Made by a program: the position numbers and the translations under genes
Shown: positions 1 through 8,701 of the stretch, in pieces
How positions within the stretch are numbered: the first letter of the stretch is position 1
How the letters are laid out: every line of letters starts with the position of its first letter
Notes under the pieces: generated by a model
Told to the model about the DNA's origin: nothing
Databases searched by the model: none
The model's input: the letters and a program-made list of their open reading frames with translations, nothing else
NCBI RefSeq assembly: GCF_041765605.1
Contig: NZ_CP168900.1
Span: 1,876,001-1,940,000, forward strand
Reading direction: 5' to 3'
Source: Listeria monocytogenes
GTDB taxonomy: Bacteria > Bacillota > Bacilli > Lactobacillales > Listeriaceae
Length of the DNA: 64,000 bases

Positions 1-34
1 CTAGAAAACCAATAACTGGCTTTCTAGTCTTTTT
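1..34. terminator. Hairpin at window edge, probable terminator
   Basis: An inverted repeat at 1-27 (CTAGAAA...TTTCTAG, extended by a CC/GG pair) is followed on the plus strand by a T-rich run at about 28-37. It lies just past the stop of the minus-strand gene ending at 35. It could therefore terminate that gene, with its minus-strand T run outside the window, or a plus-strand gene to the left. The edge prevents a decision. Confidence 0.5.
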
Positions 35-424
35 TTAGAATCTCGTAATTTTAATGTTGACGGCTGTTCCATATGCGAGTTGATAAACGAGGCCGTCGAC
101 GAATTGCTCGGTGAACGAACAATGAATTAAGCCATTCCCGCCGGCATCTAAAGCTTTCTTTTGTAATTCCTGTAGTAAATTTTCAAAGCCTACTGTTTCT
201 AAGTATGCTTCTGGATCGCTTTTGATTCTTGGACGAACGCTTTTGGCGAAAACAACGGTTAAGATGTCATGATTCACATTAATTGGTCCAGTGGAAACTT
301 GTATGTCTTGCCATCTTTGCCCAATTCGCTTTTGGTCATTCTCTTCTTGTACATAGGCTTCTCGTTCTTTTTGACGCTCGGATTTTTTGGTTTCTTTTTC
401 ATCAGGTGTTCCAAAAATTGCCAT
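35..424 (-). CDS. Conserved hypothetical protein (lmo1791-like, YbjQ-like core)
   Basis: This is a 129-residue soluble protein of unknown function. The first 35 or so residues are highly charged (Lys/Glu-rich) and look flexible. Residues about 48-129 form a compact alpha/beta segment with an 'ALDAGGNGLIHCSF' stretch that recalls the small YbjQ/DUF74-type fold. That resemblance is weak and by eye. There is no signal peptide or membrane segment. It starts 19 bases after the trmD stop, with an AAAGGACGTG ribosome site, so it is probably the distal gene of the rpsP-khpA-...-rimM-trmD transcription unit. No function is claimed. Confidence 0.6.
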   Translation of the reverse strand: MAIFGTPDEKETKKSERQKEREAYVQEENDQKRIGQRWQDIQVSTGPINVNHDILTVVFAKSVRPRIKSDPEAYLETVGFENLLQELQKKALDAGGNGLIHCSFTEQFVDGLVYQLAYGTAVNIKITRF

Positions 425-443
425 TTAAAATCACGTCCTTTGA

Positions 444-1181
444 TTATTTACTGTCAGACCATTCTTTGAGCCAAGTTTTTTGCTTGTCTGTTAAGGGATA
501 GTTTTTAAGTAAATCTGGGCGGCGTTCGTAGGTTCTTTTGAGCGATTCTTTGTCGCGCCATTCTTCTATCCATGCATGATTTCCGCTGAGTAAAATATCT
601 GGCACTTTCATTCCTCTAAAATCGGCTGGTCGCGTGTAGTGTGGATGTTCAAGCAAACCGGTCGAGAAAGAATCTGTCACAGCGGAATCTTTATTACCAA
701 GTACTCCCGGTAAAAGACGGATAACACTGTCCATTACAATCATTGCACCAATTTCGCCACCAGTTAAAATGTAATCTCCAATCGACACTTCATCCGTAAC
801 AAGGTGTTCGCGAATTCGTTCGTCGTAACCTTCATAGTGACCGCAAATAAAAACAAGATGCTCTTCTTCGGCAAATTCTTCTGCCATTTTTTGGTCGAAG
901 CGTTTGCCTGCCGGGTCCATTAAAATAACTCTTGGCTTTGTTTCTGGTTGTTTCTCTTTGACAGCTTGAACGGCATCAAATATCGGTTGCGCTTTGAGTA
1001 ACATACCTGCTCCGCCACCATAAGGGTAATCATCGACAATATGATGCTTTCCTTCTGCATATTCCCTGAAATCAGTCACTTCAACCGCGACACGCTCGTT
1101 TTCGATGGCTTTTTTTATAATGGAATTCCCGGTTACTCCCGAAAACATATCTGGGAAAATGGATAGAATGTCAATTTTCAT
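444..1181 (-). CDS. trmD: tRNA (guanine-N1)-methyltransferase TrmD
   Basis: TrmD methylates G37 of tRNAs carrying a G36 using S-adenosylmethionine, which prevents +1 frameshifting. At 245 residues it has the usual length. Visible family signatures are '[10 protein letters not shown]' near residue 53, '[12 protein letters not shown]' near 112, and the SPOUT trefoil-knot stretch '[11 protein letters not shown]' followed by 'RLLPGVLGN' near 132-160. The ATG overlaps the rimM stop codon by one base (TAATG), which indicates translational coupling. The rimM-trmD pairing is the normal Firmicute arrangement. Confidence 0.97.
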   Translation of the reverse strand: MKIDILSIFPDMFSGVTGNSIIKKAIENERVAVEVTDFREYAEGKHHIVDDYPYGGGAGMLLKAQPIFDAVQAVKEKQPETKPRVILMDPAGKRFDQKMAEEFAEEEHLVFICGHYEGYDERIREHLVTDEVSIGDYILTGGEIGAMIVMDSVIRLLPGVLGNKDSAVTDSFSTGLLEHPHYTRPADFRGMKVPDILLSGNHAWIEEWRDKESLKRTYERRPDLLKNYPLTDKQKTWLKEWSDSK

Positions 1182-1699
1182 TAATCTAGCAGTCCTTCCA
1201 TGACTTCGATTGTAATTTTTTTGTCATTAATATTGATTTCTTTTACAACGTCGGCAATATAAGGAATTAGTTTTTCTTTTTTGTCGCTGCCTTTTACAAC
1301 CCATACATCATTGGCGCCTGGTGTTAGAATTTCTGTGATTTCGCCAAGCTCTTCGCCATCAGTCGTTACAACGGTACAACCGATGATTTCATGAAAATAA
1401 AATTCGTTCTCCTCTAAATCAGTTAGTTGCGCTTCTTTGATTTTAAGTACGCCTTCTTTCATACGTTCCACTTGATGAATTCCAGTGAATCCTTCAAACA
1501 TCAGCAAATCAAAGTTCTTATGTTTGCGGTGTGAACGAATAATTAGTTTTTCAGGCTTTTTGCTGTTTTTTTCAAATAAGTACACGGTATTCCCAACTTG
1601 GAACCGTTCTTCTGGAAAATCGGTCGTTGCGATAACACGAATTTCACCGATTAAGCCATGCGTATTAACAATTTTCCCTACATTATACATTTTCTCCAT
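1181..1699 (-). CDS. rimM: 16S rRNA processing / 30S maturation factor RimM
   Basis: RimM is an assembly factor for the 30S head that binds ribosomal protein S19. The protein has an N-terminal beta-barrel domain (about residues 5-90, beginning '[18 protein letters not shown]') and a C-terminal PRC-barrel (about 100-170, with '[11 protein letters not shown]' and '[12 protein letters not shown]'). The chosen ATG has a GAGG site six bases upstream. A second in-frame ATG three codons later would give 169 residues and is a reasonable alternative. It overlaps trmD by one base and follows the ylqD-like gene by nine bases. Confidence 0.95.
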
Positions 1700-1708
1700 A
1701 AGTCACCT

Positions 1709-2095
1709 CTAGCGTATTTCTACTATGATTCCATCTTTTACAACAATGGTTTTATCAAAAATGGATTTATCCCACTTGTCTCCTACTTGTACATCAATAA
1801 TCGTTTCCATTTCTCGTTCGCGAATTTCACTGCCAAGTTCGAGGACTTCTAATTGTTCCATTTGAAACTGAATAAGTTTTTTCTTTTCTCGGCGCAGGTC
1901 GAGTTCGTGGGTAAAGTAATCGGCCACTCGTTCTGGTTGAAATTTACTTTTTCGTTCCATTTTCTTTTGTTCAAAATGCAACTGGTCGCATTCTTGTTCG
2001 ATTTGTCGTTTTTGCTCGGTATAATACTCGATTAATTCTTGTTTACTTGCTTCGGTTAGAATTTGTTTGACGACAACTTTTTGGATGATTTCCAC
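1709..2095 (-). CDS. YlqD-family protein
   Basis: This is a 128-residue protein of the YlqD type, whose molecular role is not known to me. The central part (about residues 25-85) is strongly charged and predicted helical or coiled (QKRQIEQECDQLHFEQKK, DLRREKKKLIQFQ). The C-terminal 35 residues look like a small beta-barrel ('IIDVQVGDKWDK', 'TIVVKDGIIVEIR'). A good GGAGGTG ribosome site precedes the ATG. In Bacillus the gene directly follows ylqC/khpA; here an amidotransferase gene intervenes. Confidence 0.8.
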   Translation of the reverse strand: MEIIQKVVVKQILTEASKQELIEYYTEQKRQIEQECDQLHFEQKKMERKSKFQPERVADYFTHELDLRREKKKLIQFQMEQLEVLELGSEIREREMETIIDVQVGDKWDKSIFDKTIVVKDGIIVEIR

Positions 2096-2122
2096 TGGAC
2101 ACCTCCACTAGCGATTATGTCC

Positions 2123-2857
2123 TTATTTTACCATAGTTTTTTTGGATTCATCTACTAATGCCTGGAATAATTGTTCACTTTCCGGATCTGTTTGGAACAT
2201 TAATTCTGGGTGCCACTGAACACCTAAATACCAACTTGGCAAATTGTCACCTTCTACTGCTTCAATCATTCCATCCGCAGTGCGCGCTGTTACTTTAAAA
2301 CTCGGCGCTAATTTTTTGATAAATTGGTGATGCAGCGAATTGACTAATTTTTTATTCGGATGATGCTTTGCGAGTTCACTTGTCGGTTCAATATCAATTG
2401 TATGAGAGCCAAGTTGTTCATCGACGCGCTGCAAGTGTTGGAGGGCTTTCGTTTCGACTTGGCTAATATCTTGATAAAGTGAGCCGCCTAACGCCACATT
2501 AACTAGTTGCATCCCACGGCAAATAGCAAAAATCGGTTTTCCAGCGTCTAATGCTGCTCGAACTAAGGCGATTTCATAGCTGTCCCGCGGTGGAAAATAA
2601 GCGCCGATTTCTTGGGACGGCTCTTCTAAATAAAATTGTGGCGTAATGTCTTGTCCACCGGTTAAAAGCAAACCATCTACGAGAGAAATTGCTTGAACGG
2701 CAACAGACGGGTCATCTATTGGCAAAGCGATAGGAAATCCGCCAACTTTTTGAATAGCATCTACATAGCGCTGTTGTGTATAAGTCACACGGTGTCCGTA
2801 AAAAACATCTACACCTTTTACTAATCTATTTCCGGTAATTCCAATAACTGGCTTCAT
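2123..2857 (-). CDS. Class I glutamine amidotransferase-like hydrolase (peptidase C26, PuuD-like)
   Basis: This is a 244-residue protein of the gamma-glutamyl-GABA hydrolase/PuuD branch of the C26 family, which cleaves gamma-glutamyl amide bonds. The nucleophile Cys is visible in 'FAICRGMQLVN' (Cys about 113). The catalytic His is in 'GVQWHPEL', with Glu two residues on. An early 'LLLTGGQDI' oxyanion-loop motif is also present. The start is the second ATG of the frame, seven bases after GGAGG. Substrate is unknown. The gene interrupts the usual khpA-ylqD adjacency in a translation operon, so its function probably does not follow from its neighbours. Confidence 0.88.
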   Translation of the reverse strand: MKPVIGITGNRLVKGVDVFYGHRVTYTQQRYVDAIQKVGGFPIALPIDDPSVAVQAISLVDGLLLTGGQDITPQFYLEEPSQEIGAYFPPRDSYEIALVRAALDAGKPIFAICRGMQLVNVALGGSLYQDISQVETKALQHLQRVDEQLGSHTIDIEPTSELAKHHPNKKLVNSLHHQFIKKLAPSFKVTARTADGMIEAVEGDNLPSWYLGVQWHPELMFQTDPESEQLFQALVDESKKTMVK

Positions 2858-2936
2858 CACAATTCCTCCATTTCTATTCTATTTTACAACATTTAGTGAG
2901 GTAATTGCTTCTCTGATGATTATTTAAAAATAGTTA

Positions 2937-2967
2937 TAAAAAAACTCGCCAAATTGACGAGTTTTTG
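2937..2967 (-). terminator. Rho-independent terminator after khpA
   Basis: An AACTCG(T/C)CAA...TTGGCGAGTT stem lies immediately after the khpA stop, followed on the minus strand by seven T residues. It separates rpsP-khpA from the amidotransferase gene, whose own promoter should lie in 2860-2937. I could not assign that promoter convincingly. Confidence 0.85.
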
Positions 2968-3198
2968 TTATTCGATAATTTCAAGACGAATCTTCTTATC
3001 GTTTTTGGAGCCAACTGCGTAGACAAGTGTACGAATCGCTTTCGCAATACGACCTTGCTTACCAATCACGCGTCCCATGTCTTCTTTACTGACAGACAAT
3101 TTGTAGGTTAACGATGTATCCGTTTCTTCTGGCGTGATAACAACGTCTTCCGGGTGGTCAACAAGAGGTTTCACGATTGAGAGAATGAGTTCTTCCAT
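2968..3198 (-). CDS. khpA: KH-domain RNA-binding protein KhpA (YlqC)
   Basis: This 76-residue single-KH-domain protein of the KhpA/YlqC family partners with KhpB/Jag in other Firmicutes and binds RNA. The KH signature 'GRVIGKQGRIAKAIRTLV' contains the GxxG loop (GKQG) around residues 45-48. It follows rpsP by 16 bases, the conserved arrangement in low-GC Gram-positives, and is closed by the terminator at 2937-2967. Confidence 0.93.
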   Translation of the reverse strand: MEELILSIVKPLVDHPEDVVITPEETDTSLTYKLSVSKEDMGRVIGKQGRIAKAIRTLVYAVGSKNDKKIRLEIIE

Positions 3199-3214
3199 TC
3201 GCGCCGAGACCTCC

Positions 3215-3487
3215 TTATTTACCTAATTTTTGGTTATGGAATTTTTCCATGATACCTTCGCGGCTAAGAAGATTGCGAACTGTATCAGATGGTTTTGCAC
3301 CATTATGCATCCATTTCAAAGTTGCTTCTTCGTCGATTTTCACTTCAACCGGATCAAGTAATGGATTATAAGTACCAATAGTTTCGATTGAACGGCCATC
3401 ACGTGGGAAACGAGAATCAGCGACTACAATACGGTAGAAAGGTTTCTTTTTAGAACCAATACGTTTTAAACGAATTTTAACTGCCAT
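3215..3487 (-). CDS. rpsP: 30S ribosomal protein S16
   Basis: This 90-residue protein has the diagnostic S16 N-terminus ([20 protein letters not shown]) and the '[19 protein letters not shown]' segment. S16 binds 16S rRNA in the 30S body. An AGGTG ribosome site precedes the ATG. A strong promoter at 3527-3555 makes this the first gene of its operon. In Bacillus rpsP directly follows ffh; here three accessory genes separate them. Confidence 0.98.
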   Translation of the reverse strand: MAVKIRLKRIGSKKKPFYRIVVADSRFPRDGRSIETIGTYNPLLDPVEVKIDEEATLKWMHNGAKPSDTVRNLLSREGIMEKFHNQKLGK

Positions 3488-3526
3488 AGTTTAATTACAC
3501 CTCCATAAAGTCTTACACAAGTATAT

Positions 3527-3555
3527 ATATTACCAGTAAAGGATTTGTTTGTAAA
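3527..3555 (-). promoter_or_regulatory. Sigma-A promoter for rpsP operon
   Basis: TTTACA (minus strand, 3550-3555) and TAATAT (3527-3532) are separated by 17 bases and lie about 40 bases upstream of the rpsP ATG. Spacing and elements match the vegetative consensus. Confidence 0.75.
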
Positions 3556-3589
3556 GTGTTTTTTCTTTACAGAGGGAATTTTTTTCTTT

Positions 3590-5248
3590 TTATTTGACGG
3601 TTTCGGCTTCAGCACTTATTTCTCCTTGTTTTAGAAGGTGATAATAACGTACATATCCGGAAATATTGTGCTCTACATCATCAATTCTGACACGGAAAGA
3701 TTGATGACGAATGAAGAAACTACCTTCTATTCTTGCTGGATTTTTGTAGTACATAGCTAGTTCTGGATAAAAGTATCCATTTAATTGGTATAACGCGCGT
3801 TTTGTAATTGTTTTTTCCAATTCATCTAACGAATAACCGCGAAGTAATGCATCTAACCCTTCTTTTCCCATTCGAAGTGACATCTCTTTTGTCGCAACTG
3901 TGAGCTCTAAAAAGGTCGGAAAAGTGGTTTCGCGTTCGTAAATAAATGATAGGTTGTCGAAAGCATTTTTCAGTCCGAATTCGTAGTATGCCTCATCCGG
4001 AAGGTATTTCGTGATTTCGTTAGCACAGTAACTCAGCCAGTGATCATGGTTTTGCCAATAATTATCGCGAATAAAATGATCAAAGGATTTTGCTGCTGCA
4101 TCTAACCATTTCGAATCGCGGTCGATTTCATATAAGCGAAGTAGGCCAAACACAGCTTCTCCGTCGTAATAAATAATTCGGAAAATATCTTTTACTTCTA
4201 AGGATGGATATTCCAGAACATGCGTAAACTTTCCGTCAGCGTCTTGCAACGAAAGAATCGCATTGGCTATTTTCCGGCATAATGGCAGATAGGTTTTCGT
4301 TCCAGTAATTTTCATGTATTTAGTTAACGCTAGTAAAGTGGCAGCTGACCCGCCTAATTTAACTTCACGCAATTCTGGTTCAATGAGAAAAGCTAGATCC
4401 TCTTTTTCGTAAATAAAATTCTGTTCTAAATAGGTCAAAGCTTTTGTCGCTGCTTCTAAAATAGCTTTTTCGCCTGTTAGTTCGAAGGCTTCTAGCATGG
4501 AATAAGTTGTACTCGCATGACGTAAACTATTATAATGTTTAATTTTTTTATCAAAGCAAGCAAACCAACCGTAGTTAAATTCACCTGTCTGATTGACTTG
4601 GCGCGTTAAATAATTCCCAGCATGTTTAACTAGTTCAGAAACATTATCTGGGGTTAATTGTTCTGTATTTCTATGGCCGTGCTCCAATTCCGTTGTTTCT
4701 AATACATGGATTTTCTTTCCGTCAAAAAACCACCCTATCGTATTAAAAGTGACAATAGTAGAATCTACGGTTAAGTTTAATTGAGCTTGGTTTTTATTTG
4801 TTTGGATTAAATATCTATTCATATTTTCAACGTTGATAGCTAAACCCTCATCACCTGGTAGAAGGATAGCGTTCGCATTAATTTCCTGTTCCATTAAAGC
4901 TATTTTAAAATTTTCATTTAAGGCTATGCCTCTTCTATAATAATTTTTCTTCGTTTTTAAAGCTTTTTTATTCCATTCTCCTAAATTTTCAAGTTGATAA
5001 TCCACGGCTACATCTATTTTAAAAGAAATTGCCTCTTCGGTTTGGTTTTTTATTGCACTTTTTTTCATTTCATTGATTAAGTTGGCTAGGCAAAGATAGC
5101 TAAAATTTATGACAATAGCTCGTTTATTTTTATAGCCGATTGTTAGAAAACCATGCCATTTCCCGTTGTAAGTGGCGTGTTCTTCATCTTCTGTTAATTG
5201 ATCAATAATTTTATTTTCAAGTTCATCTAATATACCCCTCCAAGGCAT
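3590..5248 (-). CDS. Six-hairpin (alpha/alpha) glycosidase-like protein (lmo1798-like)
   Basis: This is a 552-residue protein with no signal peptide or membrane helix, so probably cytoplasmic. The N-terminal 200 residues look like a beta-rich domain. Residues about 205-545 show repeated helix-hairpin units rich in aromatic and acidic residues ('RHASTTYSMLEAFELTGE', 'LGGSAATLLALTKYM', 'IIYYDGEAVFGLLRLYE'), typical of (alpha/alpha)6-barrel glycoside hydrolases and epimerases. I do not recognise the subfamily or substrate. The ATG used has AAGGAG eight bases upstream; the frame could start three codons earlier at GTG. It lies 73 bases downstream of the LPXTG adhesin gene behind a strong hairpin without a T run, so co-transcription is likely. 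A role in sugar decoration of a surface polymer or of the adhesin is only a guess. Confidence 0.6.
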   Translation of the reverse strand: MPWRGILDELENKIIDQLTEDEEHATYNGKWHGFLTIGYKNKRAIVINFSYLCLANLINEMKKSAIKNQTEEAISFKIDVAVDYQLENLGEWNKKALKTKKNYYRRGIALNENFKIALMEQEINANAILLPGDEGLAINVENMNRYLIQTNKNQAQLNLTVDSTIVTFNTIGWFFDGKKIHVLETTELEHGHRNTEQLTPDNVSELVKHAGNYLTRQVNQTGEFNYGWFACFDKKIKHYNSLRHASTTYSMLEAFELTGEKAILEAATKALTYLEQNFIYEKEDLAFLIEPELREVKLGGSAATLLALTKYMKITGTKTYLPLCRKIANAILSLQDADGKFTHVLEYPSLEVKDIFRIIYYDGEAVFGLLRLYEIDRDSKWLDAAAKSFDHFIRDNYWQNHDHWLSYCANEITKYLPDEAYYEFGLKNAFDNLSFIYERETTFPTFLELTVATKEMSLRMGKEGLDALLRGYSLDELEKTITKRALYQLNGYFYPELAMYYKNPARIEGSFFIRHQSFRVRIDDVEHNISGYVRYYHLLKQGEISAEAETVK

Positions 5249-5271
5249 ATGTACCACTCCTTTTTATAATA

Positions 5272-5303
5272 TCCCTGCCGCTAAATTTTCTTAGCGACAG
5301 GGA
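5272..5303 (-). promoter_or_regulatory. Strong intergenic hairpin between adhesin gene and downstream gene
   Basis: A 13-14 bp stem (TCCCTG.CGCTAAA / TTTAGCG.CAGGGA with one mismatch) lies between the adhesin stop and the ribosome site of the next gene. It is not followed by a proper T tract on the minus strand. It is more likely an attenuating or mRNA-processing/stabilising hairpin than a full terminator. Confidence 0.6.
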
Positions 5304-5321
5304 ATCGTTGTATTGTGGCTC

Positions 5322-8249
5322 TTATTTACGGAAAAGACGTAGTAAAAACGCGCCAGCTAGCGAGAAGAGACCAAGCCCAACCCATGGAAGACTACTGTTT
5401 GTATCTCCAGTTGAAGGAAGATCACTCGCTGAGATAGAAGTTGTTCCATCCGCACTATAACCTGAGGAAAGCATTGTTCCCGAACCATTTGAACTCATGT
5501 TCGTAACAGTTATGCCTGTACCTCCGTTAGAAGTTCCAGTAGTTCCTCCATTGGTAGAAGGATTTGTTCCTCCATCTGCATCTGCGTCAGCGTCAGCGTC
5601 TGCATCGGCATCAGCGTCTGCATCGGCATCAGCGTCTGCATCGGCATCGGCATCCGCGTCGGCATCAGCGTCGGCATCGGCATCAGCGTCGGCGTCCGCA
5701 TCAGAATCTGCTAATGGTAGGACAGTTACGGCTACATCTTCACTCGTTTTAACTTCATTACCATATTTAGCTGTTACTTGAAGATGAATAACATCTCCAG
5801 CTTTCAAATTATAATTAGGAATATTAATAGTATAGGTTCCATCTGCATGGATTAAGACATTTCCGATAACAGTACCATCTGGAAGAGTCAAGTTAATATA
5901 GAAAGTTGTTCCAGCTGGTGCATCTGATTGCAATGATTTCAGAAGGGCATTTATATTCATATTTTTATAAATGGAAGAACCTGTAATGGTTTTAGTCCCT
6001 TCGTATATTGGATTTACAGTTGGTTTTTCAACTAGGAAATCTCTCCAGTCGATGTCTACGTCGGCATCCGCATCCGCATCCGCATCAGCATCCGCATCCG
6101 CATCGGCGTCGGCATCCGCATCGGCATCGGCGTCGGCATCAGCGTCGGCATCCGCATCAGCGTCTGCATCCGCATCCGCATCAGCATCCGCATCAGCGTC
6201 TGCATCCGCATCGGCGTCCGCATCAGCATCGGCGTCAGCGTCTGCATCCGCATCCGCATCGGCGTCGGCATCCGCATCGGCATCAGCGTCAGCATCCGCA
6301 TCGGCATCCGCATCGGCATCCGCATCCGCATCAGCGTCAGCATCGGCGTCTGCATCCGCATCGGCGTCCGCATCGGCGTCAGCATCGGCGTCTGCATCAG
6401 CATCAGCATCCGCATCGGCGTCGGCGTCGGCGTCAGCATCGGCGTCAGCATCCGCATCCGCATCCGCATCCGCATCCGCATCGGCATCCGCATCCGCATC
6501 AGCGTCAGCATCGGCGTCTGCATCAGCATCGGCGTCAGCATCGGCGTCAGCATCGGCGTCTGCATCCGCATCCGCATCGGCGTCAGCATCAGCATCCGCA
6601 TCGGCGTCAGCATCGGCATCCGCATCCGCATCCGCATCGGCGTCAGCATCAGCATCCGCATCGGCGTCAGCATCAGCATCCGCATCGGCATCCGCATCGG
6701 CGTCAGCATCCGCATCCGCATCGGCATCCGCATCAGCATCAGCGTCAGCATCGGCATCCGCATCGGCGTCAGCATCGGCATCGGCATCCGCATCGGCGTC
6801 GGCATCCGCATCAGCGTCAGCATCCGCATCAGCATCGGCATCCGCATCGGCGTCAGCGTCAGCATCGGCGTCAGCATCGGCATCCGCATCGGCGTCGGCA
6901 TCCGCATCCGCATCCGCATCGGCGTCGGCATCGGCGTCAGCGTCAGCGTCAGCATCGGCGTCAGCATCGGCATCCGCATCCGCATCAGCGTCAGCATCGG
7001 CATCAGCGTCAGCATCGGCATCCGCATCCGCATCCGCATCGGCGTCAGCATCGGCGTCAGCATCAGCGTCAGCATCCGCATCCGCATCAGCGTCAGCATC
7101 TGCATCAGCGTCAGCATCAGCGTCAGCGTCAGCGTCAGCGTCAGCGTCAGCGTCAGCGTCAGCGTCAGCGTCAGCGTCAGCGTCAGCGTCAGCATCTGCA
7201 TCGGCGTCAGCGTCAGCGTCAGCATCCGCATCGGCGTCAGCATCCGCATCCGCATCAGCGTCAGCATCTGCATCAGCGTCAGCATCAGCGTCAGCGTCAG
7301 CGTCAGCGTCAGCGTCAGCGTCAGCGTCAGCGTCAGCATCGGCGTCAGCATCTGCATCGGCGTCAGCATCCGCATCCGCATCAGCGTCAGCATCTGCATC
7401 AGCGTCAGCATCTGCATCAGCGTCAGCGTCAGCGTCAGCGTCAGCGTCAGCGTCAGCGTCAGCGTCAGCGTCAGCGTCAGCGTCAGCGTCAGCGTCAGCG
7501 TCAGCGTCAGCGTCAGCGTCAGCGTCAGCGTCAGCGTCAGCGTCAGCGTCAGCGTCAGCATCCGCATCCCCAACATCCGTAGTAATAAACCCACGAGCCG
7601 CATTACTATTCAACAAATCAACATCCAAAAGCCCATCACCAGTTCTAGCAGCAAAATCCAATTTCCCATCATTGGCACTAGGTAGCGCAGTTACGCCAAG
7701 CGCTAGTAAATCAATTGTCAAAGTGAAAGTAGATACACTACCAACTCCAACTCCCAGTAAATGATTTACTTTTGCACCAATCGCATTTCTACTAGTATCA
7801 ATAAAGAAATTGCTTGAATTACTTCCATTTACTGTACCTTGATTAAATAATCCAATACCGCCAATTCCTAAATAAGCAATTTTATAATCAATTTTCGTAT
7901 TTGCTCTTATATTTGGATTACTTAAAATAGAAGAAAGTTCACTTGGTAGTTCAAAGTATGGATAGTACGTGGATATCGCACTAGCACTAACTAATTGATT
8001 CCCAGAAAGAGTAATCACTAATTTCCCATTAGAATACTGTGTATTTAGATTAGAATTCCCTAGCAAATCAACAGTTGCTGCATCCGCTTGAATACCACTT
8101 AGAGCAAATTGGTGATTAAAAGAATCGTAATTCACAGTGACAGGCGCTACCATCATTGTTGTTGTCGTAATAAGCGCAGCAATTAATTTTGCTTTTTGCG
8201 CTCGCTTTTGGTCTAATCTCCGTTTGTAATCTACACGCTGTTTTTTCAT
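5322..8249 (-). CDS. LPXTG cell-wall surface protein with giant (Asp-Ala)n repeat (lmo1799-like)
   Basis: This is an acidic surface protein of about 975 residues. Order: a basic N-terminus and export signal ([12 protein letters not shown], then a hydrophobic Ala/Thr/Val stretch at about 22-42); a globular N-domain to about 227; a 503-residue strict Asp-Ala alternation; an Ig-like beta domain of about 115 residues ('[19 protein letters not shown]'); a second 43-residue Asp-Ala tract; and a Gly/Ser/Thr-rich linker. It ends with an LPSTG sortase motif, a hydrophobic anchor and the basic tail RLFRK. It is thus expected to be linked to peptidoglycan by sortase A, with the Asp-Ala tracts acting as extended stalks. 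The start is the second of two tandem ATGs, seven bases after a GGGGG site. A promoter about 210 bases upstream and a leader hairpin are noted separately. Repeat number is expected to vary between strains. Ligand is unknown. Confidence 0.9.
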   Translation of the reverse strand: MKKQRVDYKRRLDQKRAQKAKLIAALITTTTMMVAPVTVNYDSFNHQFALSGIQADAATVDLLGNSNLNTQYSNGKLVITLSGNQLVSASAISTYYPYFELPSELSSILSNPNIRANTKIDYKIAYLGIGGIGLFNQGTVNGSNSSNFFIDTSRNAIGAKVNHLLGVGVGSVSTFTLTIDLLALGVTALPSANDGKLDFAARTGDGLLDVDLLNSNAARGFITTDVGDADADADADADADADADADADADADADADADADADADADADADADADADADADADADADADADADADADADADADADADADADADADADADADADADADADADADADADADADADADADADADADADADADADADADADADADADADADADADADADADADADADADADADADADADADADADADADADADADADADADADADADADADADADADADADADADADADADADADADADADADADADADADADADADADADADADADADADADADADADADADADADADADADADADADADADADADADADADADADADADADADADADADADADADADADADADADADADADADADADADADADADADADADADADADADADADADADADADADADADADADADADADADADADADADADADADADADADADADADADADADADADADADADADADADADADADADADADADADADADADADADADADADADADADADADADADVDIDWRDFLVEKPTVNPIYEGTKTITGSSIYKNMNINALLKSLQSDAPAGTTFYINLTLPDGTVIGNVLIHADGTYTINIPNYNLKAGDVIHLQVTAKYGNEVKTSEDVAVTVLPLADSDADADADADADADADADADADADADADADADADADADADADADGGTNPSTNGGTTGTSNGGTGITVTNMSSNGSGTMLSSGYSADGTTSISASDLPSTGDTNSSLPWVGLGLFSLAGAFLLRLFRK
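5574..5702 (-). repeat. Short hexanucleotide repeat tract encoding (Asp-Ala)21
   Basis: 129 bases encode a strict Asp-Ala alternation (43 residues beginning and ending in Asp) between the Ig-like domain and the Gly/Thr-rich linker of the surface protein. Units are GAT/GAC followed by GCN. It uses the same codon palette as the long tract at 6060-7568, consistent with a common origin. Confidence 0.95.
6060..7568 (-). repeat. Long hexanucleotide repeat array encoding (Asp-Ala)251
   Basis: 1509 bases (503 codons) encode nothing but alternating Asp and Ala. The part near the protein's N-terminal side is almost pure repeats of one hexamer (plus-strand GTCAGC): a run of about 23 perfect units at 7418-7559 and shorter runs at about 7128-7190 and 7286-7336. 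The part nearer 6060 mixes synonymous codons. Higher-order copies are visible: one 40-odd base segment starts at 7071, at 7239 (168 bases on) and at 7365 (126 bases on). Because the unit is six bases, slippage changes length without changing frame. Long antisense frames here are by-products. Confidence 0.97.
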
Positions 8250-8264
8250 CATTTTTCCCCCTTA

Positions 8265-8286
8265 AAAATCAATCGTTCTTGATTTT
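8265..8286 (-). promoter_or_regulatory. Leader hairpin just upstream of surface-protein ribosome site
   Basis: An eight-base perfect stem (AAAATCAA/TTGATTTT, six-base loop) ends a few bases before the AAGGGGG ribosome site of the surface-protein gene. It could influence translation initiation or mRNA stability. Confidence 0.5.
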
Positions 8287-8462
8287 GAAAAATAACTGAA
8301 AACAGAATAAAGGTATTTAATTATGTTTTCCTAATAAGCTAACTATTAAGTATCCCCCTGAACCTTTATCCAATATCAGATACCAATCCTTCAGCCAAAT
8401 GCCCCTCCCTTCTTTTTCGAACCTAACACTAGCTGTTATAACCCGTTAGATAACTTTACTAT

Positions 8463-8491
8463 ATAGTATATTTTTAAAAAATTAAAGTAAA
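8463..8491 (-). promoter_or_regulatory. Probable promoter for surface-protein gene
   Basis: TTTACT at 8486-8491 and TACTAT at 8463-8468 on the minus strand are 17 bases apart. An overlapping TATACT gives an alternative -10 with shorter spacing. Start of transcription would give a leader of roughly 210 bases. Confidence 0.5.
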
Positions 8492-8701
8492 AAGTACTAG
8501 AACCAAAAAATACTTCAATTCAATCCTTTTAGTCTAAAAGTTACACAAATATGCGCATTTATAGCCTATATTTAAACTTTAGCACTGTTGCCATATAGAT
8601 ACTAAGACCTATAAAACTCAACTTTACATGAATTGTCGTTCAATTGTATACAAATCTTTTTAGAATGGTTCTTCACTTCAGATTCTATTTGTACGCAAAA
8701 A

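Larger units (their letters stand above)
8250..8701. other. Gene-free AT-rich region: leader and promoter of the surface-protein gene
   Basis: About 450 bases separate the surface-protein start from the lipA terminator. It holds a candidate promoter at 8463-8491 and a leader of roughly 210 bases ending in a hairpin at 8265-8286. The part from about 8500 to 8700 is AT-rich with no open frame or RNA signature that I recognise. A near-palindrome TTGTATACAA sits at 8644-8653. Confidence 0.6.

Noticed and set aside
6060-7568. CRISPR-like or tandem-repeat element
   Set aside because: There are no unique spacers; the array is a pure coding hexamer repeat within a surface-protein gene.
5971-7764. 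Long plus-strand frame encoding a Ser-Ala repeat protein, and other long frames over the same DNA
   Set aside because: They arise because the hexamer array lacks stop codons in several frames. They have no ribosome site and no flanking domain, while the minus-strand frame has a signal peptide, Ig-like domain and LPXTG anchor.
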